From Nocardioides cavernaquae (lineage in GTDB: Bacteria; Actinomycetota; Actinomycetes; Propionibacteriales; Nocardioidaceae), in assembly GCF_003600895.1 (NCBI RefSeq), contig NZ_QYRP01000002.1, positions 1,860,001-1,924,000 on the forward strand: a stretch of DNA of 64,000 nucleotides, read 5' to 3'. Shown in pieces: positions 37,778 to 46,050 of this stretch. The notes beneath the pieces are model-generated. The model was given only the letters and a program-made list of their open reading frames with translations. It was not told the origin of the DNA and searched no databases. The position numbers and the translations under genes are program-made. Numbering within the stretch: the stretch's first letter is position 1; each line of letters begins with the position of its first letter.

Positions 37778-39013
37778 ATGGATGCTTGCGGCGCCGGGCG
37801 CTCCGCCACGCCCGTTGACGACCATGTCGCGCGGATCCTGGCGGCGGTCGAGCCGCTGCCCGCGGTCGCGGTGCCGGTCCTCGACGCGCTCGACCTGACC
37901 CTGGCCGAGGACGTGCGGGCCGCTGTCGCCCTGCCGACCTTCGACAACTCCGCGATGGACGGCTACGCCGTGCACTGGCACGACGTCGCCGACGCCCGCT
38001 CCGATGCCCCGATCCACCTTCCCGTCGTCGGCGCGATCGAGGCCGGTGCCGCGGCGCTCTCCGAGCTGGTCCCGGGGACCGCGATCAAGATCATGACCGG
38101 CGCTCCCGTGCCGCCCGGTGCGACCGCCGTCGTCCCCTACGAGTGGACTGACCGTGGCGCGCAGGAGGTGCTGATCCACCAGGCGCCGCGCGAGGGGGCC
38201 AACATCCGTTCCCGGGGCGAGGACGTCGAGGTCGGCGACCTGCTCGTCGAGGCCGGCACGGTTCTCGGCCCGCGCCAGATCGGGCTGCTGGCTGCCGTCG
38301 GCCAGGCCCGGGTCAGTGCCCGTCCGCGTCCACGCGTGGTGATCCTGTCCACCGGCAGCGAGCTGTGCGAGCCCGGCCACCCGCTGGGACCCGGGCAGAT
38401 CTACGAGTCCAACTCGTACATGCTCGCTGCGGCAGCGCGCGCGGCCGGTGCCTCGGCGTACCGGGCGAGCTCGGTCTCCGACGATCCCGACGCCTTCCTC
38501 GAGCGACTGACCGACCAGCTCGTCCGCGCCGACATCGTGGTGACCAGTGGTGGCGTCAGCCAGGGCGACTTCGACGTCGTGAAGGCGGCACTCTCCGGGC
38601 TCGGCACCGTCTGGTTCGGTGACGTCGCGATGCAGCCGGGCAAGCCACAGGGCTTCGGCACCGTCGGGGACGACAGCACGCCGGTCTTCACGCTGCCGGG
38701 CAACCCGGTCTCGGCGTACCTCTCCTTCCAGCTCTTCGTCCTGCCCGCGATCCGCACGATGCAGGGCAAGGCACGCGCCTCGATGCCGCAGCGGACGGCG
38801 CGCTGCACGAAGGGCTTCACCTCGGCCGCCGGCAAGCGCCAGTTCGTCCGCGGCTCGTACGACGCGGCGCTGGTGGCACCCGTCGGCGGACACGGCTCGC
38901 ACCTGCTCGGCGACCTGGCCGCGTCCAATGCGCTGATCGTGGTGCCCGAGGACGTCACCGAGGTCGCGGCTGGCGATAGCGTGCAGGTCATGTTGCTGGA
39001 TGTGGACTTCTGA
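37778..39013 (+). CDS. moeA: MoeA / gephyrin-like protein (Glp)
   Basis: A 411-residue gephyrin E-domain protein. MoeA inserts molybdate into adenylylated molybdopterin. Motifs are DNSAMDGYAVH, MTGAPVPPGATAVVPYE, TSGGVSQGDFD and MQPGKPQGFG. The segment STGSEL has Ser where, from memory, E. coli MoeA has Asp. In Corynebacterium the homologue Glp works in the divisome with a membrane receptor GlpR encoded nearby; a GlpR-like gene lies at 40691 here. Both roles are possible, and moaC and mog next door support cofactor synthesis. The start is ATG 37778. Confidence 0.93.
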   Translation: MDACGAGRSATPVDDHVARILAAVEPLPAVAVPVLDALDLTLAEDVRAAVALPTFDNSAMDGYAVHWHDVADARSDAPIHLPVVGAIEAGAAALSELVPGTAIKIMTGAPVPPGATAVVPYEWTDRGAQEVLIHQAPREGANIRSRGEDVEVGDLLVEAGTVLGPRQIGLLAAVGQARVSARPRPRVVILSTGSELCEPGHPLGPGQIYESNSYMLAAAARAAGASAYRASSVSDDPDAFLERLTDQLVRADIVVTSGGVSQGDFDVVKAALSGLGTVWFGDVAMQPGKPQGFGTVGDDSTPVFTLPGNPVSAYLSFQLFVLPAIRTMQGKARASMPQRTARCTKGFTSAAGKRQFVRGSYDAALVAPVGGHGSHLLGDLAASNALIVVPEDVTEVAAGDSVQVMLLDVDF

Positions 39014-39537
39014 TGGGCGGCCAGACTGATGGGCAGGGCCTGACCCATGTCGACGAGACCGGTGCCGCGCGCATGGTGGACGTCTCGGAGAAGGCCGTCA
39101 CCACCCGCGTTGCCACCGCTTCGGGTCGGGTCCTGGTCTCGCCGACCGTAATCGGTCTGCTGCGGGGTGAGGGAGTGCCCAAGGGCGATGCGCTGGCCGT
39201 TGCCCGCATCGCCGGCATCATGGGCGCGAAGAAGACCCCCGAGCTGATCCCGCTGTGCCACCCGCTCGCGGTCTCCGGAGTCACCGTCGACCTGTCGGTC
39301 GCGGATGACGCTGTCGAGATCAGTGCGACCGTGAAGACCACCGACCGCACCGGTGTCGAGATGGAGGCCCTGACGGCCGTTGCGGTTGCGGGGCTGACCG
39401 TGATCGACATGGTCAAGGCCGTCGACAAGGCCGCGACGATCACCGACGTGCGCGTCGACACCAAGACGGGCGGCAAGTCGGGGGAGTACAGCCGGGCGGA
39501 GCAGGCAATCCAGCATGGTCGGCCGGTGGCGGAGTGA
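39013..39537 (+). CDS. moaC: Cyclic pyranopterin monophosphate synthase
   Basis: A 174-residue MoaC, which completes formation of cyclic pyranopterin monophosphate in molybdenum cofactor synthesis. The signature AGIMGAKKTPELIPLCHPL and the block TTDRTGVEMEALTAV with catalytic residues are complete. Its start overlaps the moeA stop (TGATG) and its stop overlaps the next start, so the genes are translationally coupled. Confidence 0.96.
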   Translation: MGGQTDGQGLTHVDETGAARMVDVSEKAVTTRVATASGRVLVSPTVIGLLRGEGVPKGDALAVARIAGIMGAKKTPELIPLCHPLAVSGVTVDLSVADDAVEISATVKTTDRTGVEMEALTAVAVAGLTVIDMVKAVDKAATITDVRVDTKTGGKSGEYSRAEQAIQHGRPVAE

Positions 39538-40010
39538 GCGCGCCCAAGGCCTTCGTCGTCATCGCCTCCAACCGCGCAGCGGCTGGTGTCTACGAGGACG
39601 AGACCGGTCCGGTGATCGTGGAAGCCTTGCAGGGTTGGGGATTCGACGTCGCGTCGATCGTCGTGCCTGACGGCAAGCCCGTGAAGGAAGCCATGCTGAA
39701 GGCCCTCTCGCGTGGTGCCCGCGTGATCCTCACCTCCGGTGGCACCGGCCTGACGCCGACCGACAAGACGCCCGAGATGACGCGCCCGCTCATCGACGTA
39801 CCCGTACCCGGCCTGGCCGATGCGATCCGCATGCGCGGCATCGCCAACGGCGTACCCACCGCAGCCCTGTCGCGCGGGCTGGCCGGCATCTCCGGCAACT
39901 GCCTGATCGTGAACCTCCCCGGTTCGAAGGGCGGCGTGAAGGACGGGCTCGCCGCGCTCGACGGGGTCCTGATGCACGCCGTCGAACAGATCACCGGCAG
40001 TGACCATTGA
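39534..40010 (+). CDS. Molybdopterin adenylyltransferase-type protein (MoaB/Mog)
   Basis: A 158-residue protein of the MoaB/Mog fold (gephyrin G domain), which adenylylates molybdopterin before MoeA acts. The substrate loop LTSGGTGLTPTDKTPEMTRP is clear near residue 66, followed by the NLPGSKGGVKDGL segment. GTG 39534 overlaps the moaC stop codon. MoaB and Mog cannot be separated by sequence inspection alone. Confidence 0.92.
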   Translation: MSAPKAFVVIASNRAAAGVYEDETGPVIVEALQGWGFDVASIVVPDGKPVKEAMLKALSRGARVILTSGGTGLTPTDKTPEMTRPLIDVPVPGLADAIRMRGIANGVPTAALSRGLAGISGNCLIVNLPGSKGGVKDGLAALDGVLMHAVEQITGSDH

Positions 40011-40608
40011 CCCCGCCTCCATGAGGTGGCCCGTCACGCTTCGTCACGGGCCCCTCGTGCTGCGCCCCCTCGTCGTCGGCGACGGCCGCGCCTGGCGCGA
40101 GCTCCGCTCCCGCAACGCCGACTGGCTGCGGCAGTGGGAGGCGACGATGCCGCCCGACAGCGGATCCCGGCCGACGACGTTCCGTGCGCTGGTACGCCGC
40201 CTCGGGCGCATGGCGCGCGAGGGGCAGGCGCTGCCCTTCGCGATCGAGGTCGACGGCGAGTTCGCCGGCCAGATCACCGTCAACAACATCGTGCTCGGAT
40301 CGGCGCGGTTCTGCTCGGTGGGCTACTGGATCGGCCAGGAGTACGCCGGCCGGGGGCTGGTCCCACTCGCCGTCGCGATGGTCGTCGACCACCTCTTCCT
40401 CATCGAGCGGCTGCATCGCGTCGAGATCGCGATCCGTCCGGAGAACACCAACTCCCTGCGGGTGGTGGAGAAGCTCGGCATCGAGCGGTGTGGCCTGGCG
40501 CCGCGCTACCTGCACATCGACGGGGCCTGGCGTGACCACGTGCTGTTCGGGATCACTGCCGAAGAGGTGCCCGGGGGACTGGTCCGAAGGCTGCTGAACG
40601 GGTTCTGA
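40000..40608 (+). CDS. RimJ-like GNAT acetyltransferase
   Basis: A 202-residue acetyltransferase resembling RimJ/RimL, enzymes that acetylate N-terminal residues of ribosomal proteins. Motifs are SVGYWIGQEYAGRGLVPLAVAM (acetyl-CoA loop) and RVEIAIRPENTNSLRVVEKLGI. GTG 40000 lies inside the end of the preceding gene; an ATG at 40021 is an alternative. A rimJ homologue is at the same place in mycobacteria (Rv0995). The substrate in actinobacteria is not established. Confidence 0.88.
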   Translation: MTIDPASMRWPVTLRHGPLVLRPLVVGDGRAWRELRSRNADWLRQWEATMPPDSGSRPTTFRALVRRLGRMAREGQALPFAIEVDGEFAGQITVNNIVLGSARFCSVGYWIGQEYAGRGLVPLAVAMVVDHLFLIERLHRVEIAIRPENTNSLRVVEKLGIERCGLAPRYLHIDGAWRDHVLFGITAEEVPGGLVRRLLNGF

Positions 40609-40690
40609 TCCCAGTTGTCACACAAGTGATTTTGCGACACACCTATGGACTTGCGCCCCATCCTGCGCTACCGCTTCTAATCTCGGACAC

Positions 40691-41578
40691 GTGGACCTGA
40701 CCCCGTTTATCTTCGTAGCTCTGGTTGTGGCCTGGGCGGTCTATCTGATTCCCCAGGTGCGCCGACACTCAGACGAGGTGTCGAGCAGTCGATCCGTCGA
40801 CCGGTTCTCCTCCACCATGCGGGTGCTCGCCCGCCGGGAGACGGCCGAATCCCGAGTTGTCGTGACGCCGGCTCGCGCCGGTGCTGCGCCGGTGGTCACC
40901 ACCAAGGCCCAGTCGTCTCCGGGTCAGTCCTCCGCTACGCCCGCCTCGTCTCCGGGGCCCTCGCGTCGTCCGTCGGCTGCGCAGATCCGCGCGCGCCGCG
41001 CGGCTGCGAAGAAGGCTGCCCAGCGCCGCCGTCGGGTGCTCGGCACGATCGTCACCCTCAACGTCATCGTGGCGGCCGTCGCCGCGTTCGGTGTCATCGG
41101 CTGGGTCTGGCAGGCGGCTCCGGCCACCCTGCTCGTCGCCTGGCTGGTCACCTGCCGCCTGATGGTCCGCTCCGAGCAGGCGCAGGCCACCTGGGCGCCG
41201 GTCCGGATCAAGATGCCGACCTCCCTCGCGGAGACCGCGGCCGAGACCGAGAGCGTCGCAGGCGCGGTGCCGGCCGACATCGCCGTCGAGCGCAACGACC
41301 AGGGCTTCGACGAGGTCGGCTCCGACGCCGACACCTCGACGATCCCGGCCATCCGCGAGCCGCTCTGGGACCCGGTCCCGACCACGCTCCCGACCTACGT
41401 CAGCAAGCCGGCGGCCACGCGTCGCACGGTGCGCACGATCGACCTGGGTGCCCCCGGCACCTGGACGTCGGGCCGCACCGAGGAGTCCTCCGCGATCGCC
41501 CGCGAGGCCGACCAGGCCGAGCGCGACGCGAAGGTCTCTGCCCGCCAGCGTCGCGAGCAGCGTCGTACCGGTTCCTGA
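40691..41578 (+). CDS. Membrane protein, GlpR/SepX-like (Rv0996 position)
   Basis: A 295-residue membrane protein. It begins with a helix at the very N-terminus (TPFIFVALVVAWAVYLIP), a basic and Ser/Pro-rich cytoplasmic region of about 90 residues, and a helical pair (VLGTIVTLNVIVAAVAAFGVIGWVW; APATLLVAWLVTCRLMV), then a long charged tail. Layout and gene position match the actinobacterial family containing GlpR, the membrane receptor of the gephyrin-like divisome protein Glp, and Streptomyces SepX. TAATCT seven bases before GTG 40691 gives it its own leaderless promoter. Confidence 0.75.
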   Translation: MDLTPFIFVALVVAWAVYLIPQVRRHSDEVSSSRSVDRFSSTMRVLARRETAESRVVVTPARAGAAPVVTTKAQSSPGQSSATPASSPGPSRRPSAAQIRARRAAAKKAAQRRRRVLGTIVTLNVIVAAVAAFGVIGWVWQAAPATLLVAWLVTCRLMVRSEQAQATWAPVRIKMPTSLAETAAETESVAGAVPADIAVERNDQGFDEVGSDADTSTIPAIREPLWDPVPTTLPTYVSKPAATRRTVRTIDLGAPGTWTSGRTEESSAIAREADQAERDAKVSARQRREQRRTGS

Positions 41579-41654
41579 ACCCCGGATTGGGATCACCCCT
41601 CGGGCTGGTGCTATCTTTTCGTCTCGCATCGCAGCACTTGCAGCGATGCAAGTT

Positions 41655-41727
41655 GGGGGTGTGGCGCAGCTGGTAGCGCGTCTCGTTCGCATCGAGAAGG
41701 CCAGGGGTTCGAGTCCCCTCACCTCCA
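41655..41727 (+). tRNA. tRNA-Ala (anticodon CGC)
   Basis: The acceptor GGGGGTG pairs with CACCTCC (one G-T pair). The D arm GCGCAGCTGGTAGCGC, the anticodon arm TCTCG-TTCGCAT-CGAGA with CGC, and the T arm GGGGTTCGAGTCCCC are standard. The CCA end is not encoded. TATCTT about 40 bases upstream may be its -10 box. Confidence 0.95.
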
Positions 41728-41738
41728 CCCAAGAGCAA

Positions 41739-41776
41739 ACCGCCCGCCACCTGTGAAGACAGGTCGCGGGCGGTTC
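41739..41776 (+). terminator. Terminator after tRNA-Ala
   Basis: AACCGCCCGC (41739-41748) pairs with GCGGGCGGTT (41767-41776), with an inner CCTGT/ACAGG stem. It starts 11 bases after the tRNA. Confidence 0.85.
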
Positions 41777-41806
41777 GCATTGCTGGCCACGTTCAGCTGG
41801 CCAGGT

Positions 41807-42844
41807 TCAGATGGTGGCGGCGTCGATCACGAACCGGTAGCGGACGTCCGAGGCCAGGACCCGTTCGTACGCCTCGTTGACCTTGTCTGCGGAGATGATC
41901 TCGATCTCGGAGCCGATGCCGTGCTCGGCGCAGAAGTCGAGCATCTCCTGGGTCTCTGCGATGCCGCCGATCATCGAGCCGGCGAACGAGCGCCGACCGG
42001 TGATCAGCGAGAAGACGTTCACGCCCAGCGGCTCGGCGGGAGCACCGACGTTGACCAGGGTGCCGCCGACGGCGAGGAGCCGGAGGTGGGCATCGACGTC
42101 GATTGCGGCGCTGACGGTGTTGATGATCAGGTCGAACGAGCCCGCGAGCTGCTCGAAAGTGGTCGGGTCCGACGTCGCGTAGTAGTGGTCGGCGCCGAGC
42201 CGGAGGCCGTCCTCCTGCTTCTTCAGCGACTGCGACAGGACGGTCACCTCCGCGCCCATGGCGTGGGCGATCTTGACCGCCATGTGGCCCAGCCCGCCGA
42301 GGCCGACGACGGCGACCTTCGTGCCGGGGCCGGCGTTCCAGTGCCGCAGCGGGGAGTACGTCGTGATGCCGGCGCACAGCAGCGGTGCGGCGGCTGCCGG
42401 GTCGATGCCGTCGGGCACAGAGACGACGAAGTCCGCGTCGACGACGACGTGGGTGGAGTAGCCGCCCTGGGTGGTGGTCCCGTCGCGGTCGGTCGCGGCG
42501 TACGTCCCGACCATCCCGTTGAGGCAGTACTGCTCGTCGCCGTTGCGGCAGTTGGCGCACTCGCGGCAGGAGTTGACCATGCAGCCCACGCCGGCGCGGT
42601 CGCCGACCTGGTGCTTCGTCACGGCCGGTCCGACCTCGGTGACGGTGCCGACGATCTCGTGGCCGGGCACGACGGGGAAGGGCTGCGGGCCCCAGTCGCC
42701 GTTGACGGTGTGGATGTCGGAGTGGCAGATGCCGGCGTACTCGATCGTGATGAGGACGTCGTTCGCGCCGACCTTGCGGCGCTCGATGGTGGTGGGAGCC
42801 AGCGGCTGGCCGGCGGCGGGTGCTGCGTAGGCGTTCACGCGCAT
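41807..42844 (-). CDS. Zinc-dependent NAD(P) alcohol dehydrogenase
   Basis: A 345-residue medium-chain alcohol dehydrogenase of the cinnamyl-alcohol-dehydrogenase/YahK-like group, reducing aldehydes with NADPH. The catalytic zinc ligands are in [10 protein letters not shown] and PGHEIVG, the structural zinc cysteines in [17 protein letters not shown], and the cofactor motif is [17 protein letters not shown]. The start is ATG 42844; a GTG or ATG a few codons later is possible. A MerR regulator lies just upstream on the same strand, suggesting induction by reactive aldehydes. Confidence 0.92.
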   Translation of the reverse strand: MRVNAYAAPAAGQPLAPTTIERRKVGANDVLITIEYAGICHSDIHTVNGDWGPQPFPVVPGHEIVGTVTEVGPAVTKHQVGDRAGVGCMVNSCRECANCRNGDEQYCLNGMVGTYAATDRDGTTTQGGYSTHVVVDADFVVSVPDGIDPAAAAPLLCAGITTYSPLRHWNAGPGTKVAVVGLGGLGHMAVKIAHAMGAEVTVLSQSLKKQEDGLRLGADHYYATSDPTTFEQLAGSFDLIINTVSAAIDVDAHLRLLAVGGTLVNVGAPAEPLGVNVFSLITGRRSFAGSMIGGIAETQEMLDFCAEHGIGSEIEIISADKVNEAYERVLASDVRYRFVIDAATI

Positions 42845-42880
42845 GAGTGGACGTTTCCCTTCGGGGAGCGATGGGGGGGG

Positions 42881-43342
42881 TCAGTGGTTCTTGTGGTGCG
42901 TGAGCTCGTCGATGAGGGCGCGGGACTCCGCCGAGAGACGGTCGGCCGCTGTGATGTCGCCCGCGGCCACGGCGGACCAGTAGGCGACCTTCAGGCTCAC
43001 GTAGCGCTGCCGGAGCTTGAGGTGTTCCGCCTCGCGCTCCAGTCGCGCCGCCTGTGCCTCGAGCAGGGCCACCTGTTCGGCGGCCGCCTCCGGTCCACGG
43101 TGCCCGTTGGCGACGTACTGCTTCATGTCGCTGACGGACAGGCCGGTCGCGGAGAGGCAGGCGACCCAGGTCAGCTGGTCGAGGTCGTCCTCGTCGTAGA
43201 CGCGGTGGCCACTGCTCGCGCCGCGGCTGACCGGCGCGATCACGCCGATCGACTCGTAGTAGCGCAGCGTGCTGGCGGGAAGGCCGCTCAGTGCGGCGGC
43301 CTCCTTGATCGTGTAGGTCCTGCGGGTCGCGATCGAGCTCAC
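42881..43342 (-). CDS. MerR-family regulator of the alcohol dehydrogenase
   Basis: A MerR regulator of about 153 residues. The N-terminal winged HTH is YTIKEAAALSGLPASTLRYYESIGVIAP, and a long coiled coil (EQVALLEAQAARLEREAEHLKLR) lies near the C-terminus. No cysteine cluster is seen, so metal sensing is unlikely. An ATG at 43348 is only one base past a TAGCGT -10 box; GTG 43342, seven bases past it, fits the leaderless spacing of the window and is preferred. Confidence 0.88.
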   Translation of the reverse strand: MSSIATRRTYTIKEAAALSGLPASTLRYYESIGVIAPVSRGASSGHRVYDEDDLDQLTWVACLSATGLSVSDMKQYVANGHRGPEAAAEQVALLEAQAARLEREAEHLKLRQRYVSLKVAYWSAVAAGDITAADRLSAESRALIDELTHHKNH

Positions 43343-43358
43343 GTCCATGACGCTAGGA

Positions 43359-43376
43359 ACTTCAAGTACTTGAAGT
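43359..43376 (-). promoter_or_regulatory. MerR operator in a long-spacer promoter
   Basis: ACTTCAAGT-ACTTGAAGT is a perfect 18-bp palindrome lying between a TTGACT -35 box (43374-43379 on the minus strand) and the TAGCGT -10 box. The spacer is 18 bases, longer than the usual 17, the arrangement that MerR proteins activate by twisting DNA. Confidence 0.8.
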
Positions 43377-43433
43377 CAAAGCCCCTGGCGCGGTCCTCGG
43401 TCTCGAGGGGCCCGGCCTTCGTCGTTCCTGGGG

Positions 43434-44081
43434 TCAGGCGTCCTTGAAGGCGCGGTGGACCGCACGCCCGACGAACTCGCCCAGGTCATCGGGGCCCCAG
43501 TCGTTGGACTCCTCGAGCACGGAGCGGACCGCTGACTCGCACGAGGCGAGGAAGAGCTCGATCAGCACGGGGAGCTTGCGGTCGAGGTCCGGCGTCTGCC
43601 ACCACAGCTCCATGGCGGGGGCGATCCAGGCCGTCGTCTGCTCGGTGACGTGCGCGCGTGCTGCGCGGAAGCGTTCGGCGACGGCCAGGTCGGGCTCGCC
43701 GGAGAAGACCAGTCGCCAGGTGTCGGGGGAGGCCGTGACGGTCGCCAGCAGTGCGCGGAAGCCGATCACGAATGCTTGCTCGGAGTCCGCGGCGCCGCCC
43801 GAGCTGTGCAGTGCGTCGAGGACTCCTGCGACGAGCAGGGGCACCTCGCGGTCCAGCAGGGCCTCGACCATCTCCACCCGGTCGGAGAAACAGGCGTAGA
43901 CGACAGGGCGGGTCACGCCCATCTCGGACGCGACGGAACCGATGGTCACCGCGCCGATGCCCTCGCGGACCGCGATCGTCAGGGCAGCATCGAGCACCTG
44001 GGGGCGTCGTCGCTCGGGCCCCAGGTGGGGCGCGCGCTCACGCGGGCGGGGGCCCGTGCTGGGCCGGGTGCTGGCAGGCAT
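43434..44081 (-). CDS. TetR-family regulator of the ACAD-MpaB operon
   Basis: A 215-residue TetR protein. The HTH is VTIGSVASEMGVTRPVVYACFSDR at about residues 45-68. TAGGAT ends six bases before the ATG, so the message is probably leaderless. It is divergent from the acyl-CoA dehydrogenase-like and MpaB genes with two operator-like sites between. The ligand is unknown but could be an acyl-CoA or the substrate of those enzymes. The protein resembles the TetR at 49792 in its TRPVVYxxF recognition helix. Confidence 0.9.
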   Translation of the reverse strand: MPASTRPSTGPRPRERAPHLGPERRRPQVLDAALTIAVREGIGAVTIGSVASEMGVTRPVVYACFSDRVEMVEALLDREVPLLVAGVLDALHSSGGAADSEQAFVIGFRALLATVTASPDTWRLVFSGEPDLAVAERFRAARAHVTEQTTAWIAPAMELWWQTPDLDRKLPVLIELFLASCESAVRSVLEESNDWGPDDLGEFVGRAVHRAFKDA

Positions 44082-44111
44082 GGGCAGATCCTAGTGGCGG
44101 GAAATGTTTCC

Positions 44112-44144
44112 TACATCACCGTAGCAACTTCCTACATCAATGTA
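44112..44144. promoter_or_regulatory. Two operator-like sites between tetR and the ACAD gene
   Basis: TACATCAATGTA (44133-44144) is a perfect palindrome, and a related copy TACATCACCGTA (44112-44123) lies exactly 21 bases upstream in the same register, two helical turns away. The preceding bases are also repeated (TTCC before each). TATTAATGT beyond the second site may be the -10 region of the rightward operon. Confidence 0.65.
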
Positions 44145-44182
44145 TTAATGTGGATCCGTCCCTTCCAGACGAAAGAGTCCCC

Positions 44183-46042
44183 ATGACGCTGTTCAACCCC
44201 CACAAGCCTGACTTCGCCGAGTTCGATGCGGAGACGCGTCGCATCTTCGAGGAGACCATCAACTTCTTCGAGGGCAAGGGCAAGGCGTGGCTGCTCCAGC
44301 AGGACCGCGACCGCGTCTGGTTCGCCGACTTCCTGGAGTTCCAGAAGAAGGAGAAGGTGTTCGCGACCTTCCTGACCCCGGCCGAGCAGGCTGACGGCGA
44401 CCCGAACAAGCGGTGGGACGAAGCCCGCGTCACCAAGTACAGCCAGATCCTCGGCTTCTACGGCATGTCGTACTGGTACGTCTGGCAGGTCACGATCCTC
44501 GGCCTCGGCCCGATCTGGCAGACCTCCAACGAGGCCGTCAAGCGCAAGGCCGCCAAGCTCCTCGACGAGGGCGAGATCTTCGCCTTCGGTCTCTCCGAGC
44601 GTGACCACGGCGCCGACGTCTACACCTCCGACATGGTGCTCACCCCGAAGGGTGACGGCACGTACGTCGCCAACGGCGGCAAGTACTACATCGGCAACGG
44701 CAACAAGGCCGGCATGGTGTCGATCTTCGGTCGCGTCGAGGGTCTCCCGACCGGCCCGAAGACCCAGGACGGCTACGTCTTCTTCGTCGTCGACAGCCAG
44801 CACAAGGCCTACAAGCTGCGCAAGAACGTCGTGAACTCGCAGATCTACGTCGCTGCCTTCGACCTGGAGAACTACCCGGTCCGCGAAGAGGACATCATCC
44901 ACGTCGGCTCTGAGGCCTTCGACGCGGCGATCAACACCGTCAACGTCGGCAAGTTCAACATCGGCTTCGGCTCCGTCGGTGCCACCCAGCACGTCTGGCA
45001 CGAGGGTCTGACCCACGCCGACAACCGCGTGCTCTTCGACACCAAGGTCACCGACTTCGCGCAGGTGCGCGCCAACTTCACCGAGAGCTGGGTCCGCCTC
45101 CAGGCGATGGACCTCTACTCCGAGCGCGCTGTCGACTACATGCGGTCCGCCTCGGCCGACGACCGCCGCTACCTGCTCTTCGACGCCATCGAGAAGATGA
45201 GCGTCAGCCGCCAGGGCGCCCACGTCTACGAGCTGATCGCCGACTGCATCGCGGCCCGCGGCTTCGAGAACGACATGTACTACCCGGTCGGCGCAGTCGC
45301 GATGATGGGTCTGCCGCGACTCGAGGGCACGGTTCACCTCAACATGGCGCTGTCGCTGAAGTTCCTGCAGAACTACATCTTCAGCCCGACCGACCCGAGC
45401 CTGGCCCTGCTGGCCGTGCGCGGCAAGGCGAGCAAGGTCCCGGACGTGGCGTTCGCCCCGGCGTTCAAGGCCACCCGCGCCGCGATCCGCGCCGCCAAGC
45501 CGCTCGGCGCCAAGCTGGCCGCCAAGTCGCCCGAGCTGCCGCCGCGTCGCCGCGACACCGCGGACGACACCTACCTGTGGAACCAGGGCCCGACCGCGGG
45601 TCTGAGCAAGGTCGCCTTCCACGACTGGCGTGCCGTGTACGCCGAGTGGGCGCACCTGCCCAACGTGAAGCTCATGCTCGAGCAGTGCGACGCGTTCCAG
45701 GCGCTGCTGGGCACCGCCCCGCTGGACAAGAAGCAGATGCGCGACCTGGACCTGCTGCTTGTCGTGGGTGACATCTTCACGACCGTCGCCTATGGCGATC
45801 TGATCCTGCAGCAGTCCAAGATCTGGAGTGTCGACAACGACCTCGTCGACAGCATCTTTGAGGTGCTGGTCGGTGACGTTTCCAGGCACGCACTCGTGCT
45901 CACCCAGAAGCCCTCGCTGACGAAGGCCCAGGTCAAGGCGGCCAACGCGATCCAGCGTCGCCCCGTCTTCGACGACGAGCGCACCGCGCGCGTGTGGGCC
46001 GAGGCCCGCTCCACCGCCGGCGACTACTCAATGAACCCGTGA
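44183..46042 (+). CDS. Acyl-CoA dehydrogenase/oxidase-like flavoprotein
   Basis: A 619-residue protein of the acyl-CoA dehydrogenase superfamily, longer than usual dehydrogenases (about 380) and closer in size to acyl-CoA oxidases. The segment FAFGLSERDHGADVYTSDMVLTP matches the FAD-binding middle domain and KYYIGNGNKAGMVSIFGR the beta domain. Helical domain motifs (EKMSVSRQGAHVYELIADCIAARG, RLEGTVHLNM) follow, then a C-terminal helical extension of about 150 residues. It forms an operon with the MpaB gene eight bases downstream. The substrate is unknown. The start is ATG 44183. Confidence 0.8.
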   Translation: MTLFNPHKPDFAEFDAETRRIFEETINFFEGKGKAWLLQQDRDRVWFADFLEFQKKEKVFATFLTPAEQADGDPNKRWDEARVTKYSQILGFYGMSYWYVWQVTILGLGPIWQTSNEAVKRKAAKLLDEGEIFAFGLSERDHGADVYTSDMVLTPKGDGTYVANGGKYYIGNGNKAGMVSIFGRVEGLPTGPKTQDGYVFFVVDSQHKAYKLRKNVVNSQIYVAAFDLENYPVREEDIIHVGSEAFDAAINTVNVGKFNIGFGSVGATQHVWHEGLTHADNRVLFDTKVTDFAQVRANFTESWVRLQAMDLYSERAVDYMRSASADDRRYLLFDAIEKMSVSRQGAHVYELIADCIAARGFENDMYYPVGAVAMMGLPRLEGTVHLNMALSLKFLQNYIFSPTDPSLALLAVRGKASKVPDVAFAPAFKATRAAIRAAKPLGAKLAAKSPELPPRRRDTADDTYLWNQGPTAGLSKVAFHDWRAVYAEWAHLPNVKLMLEQCDAFQALLGTAPLDKKQMRDLDLLLVVGDIFTTVAYGDLILQQSKIWSVDNDLVDSIFEVLVGDVSRHALVLTQKPSLTKAQVKAANAIQRRPVFDDERTARVWAEARSTAGDYSMNP

Positions 46043-46050
46043 GGTTTCCA

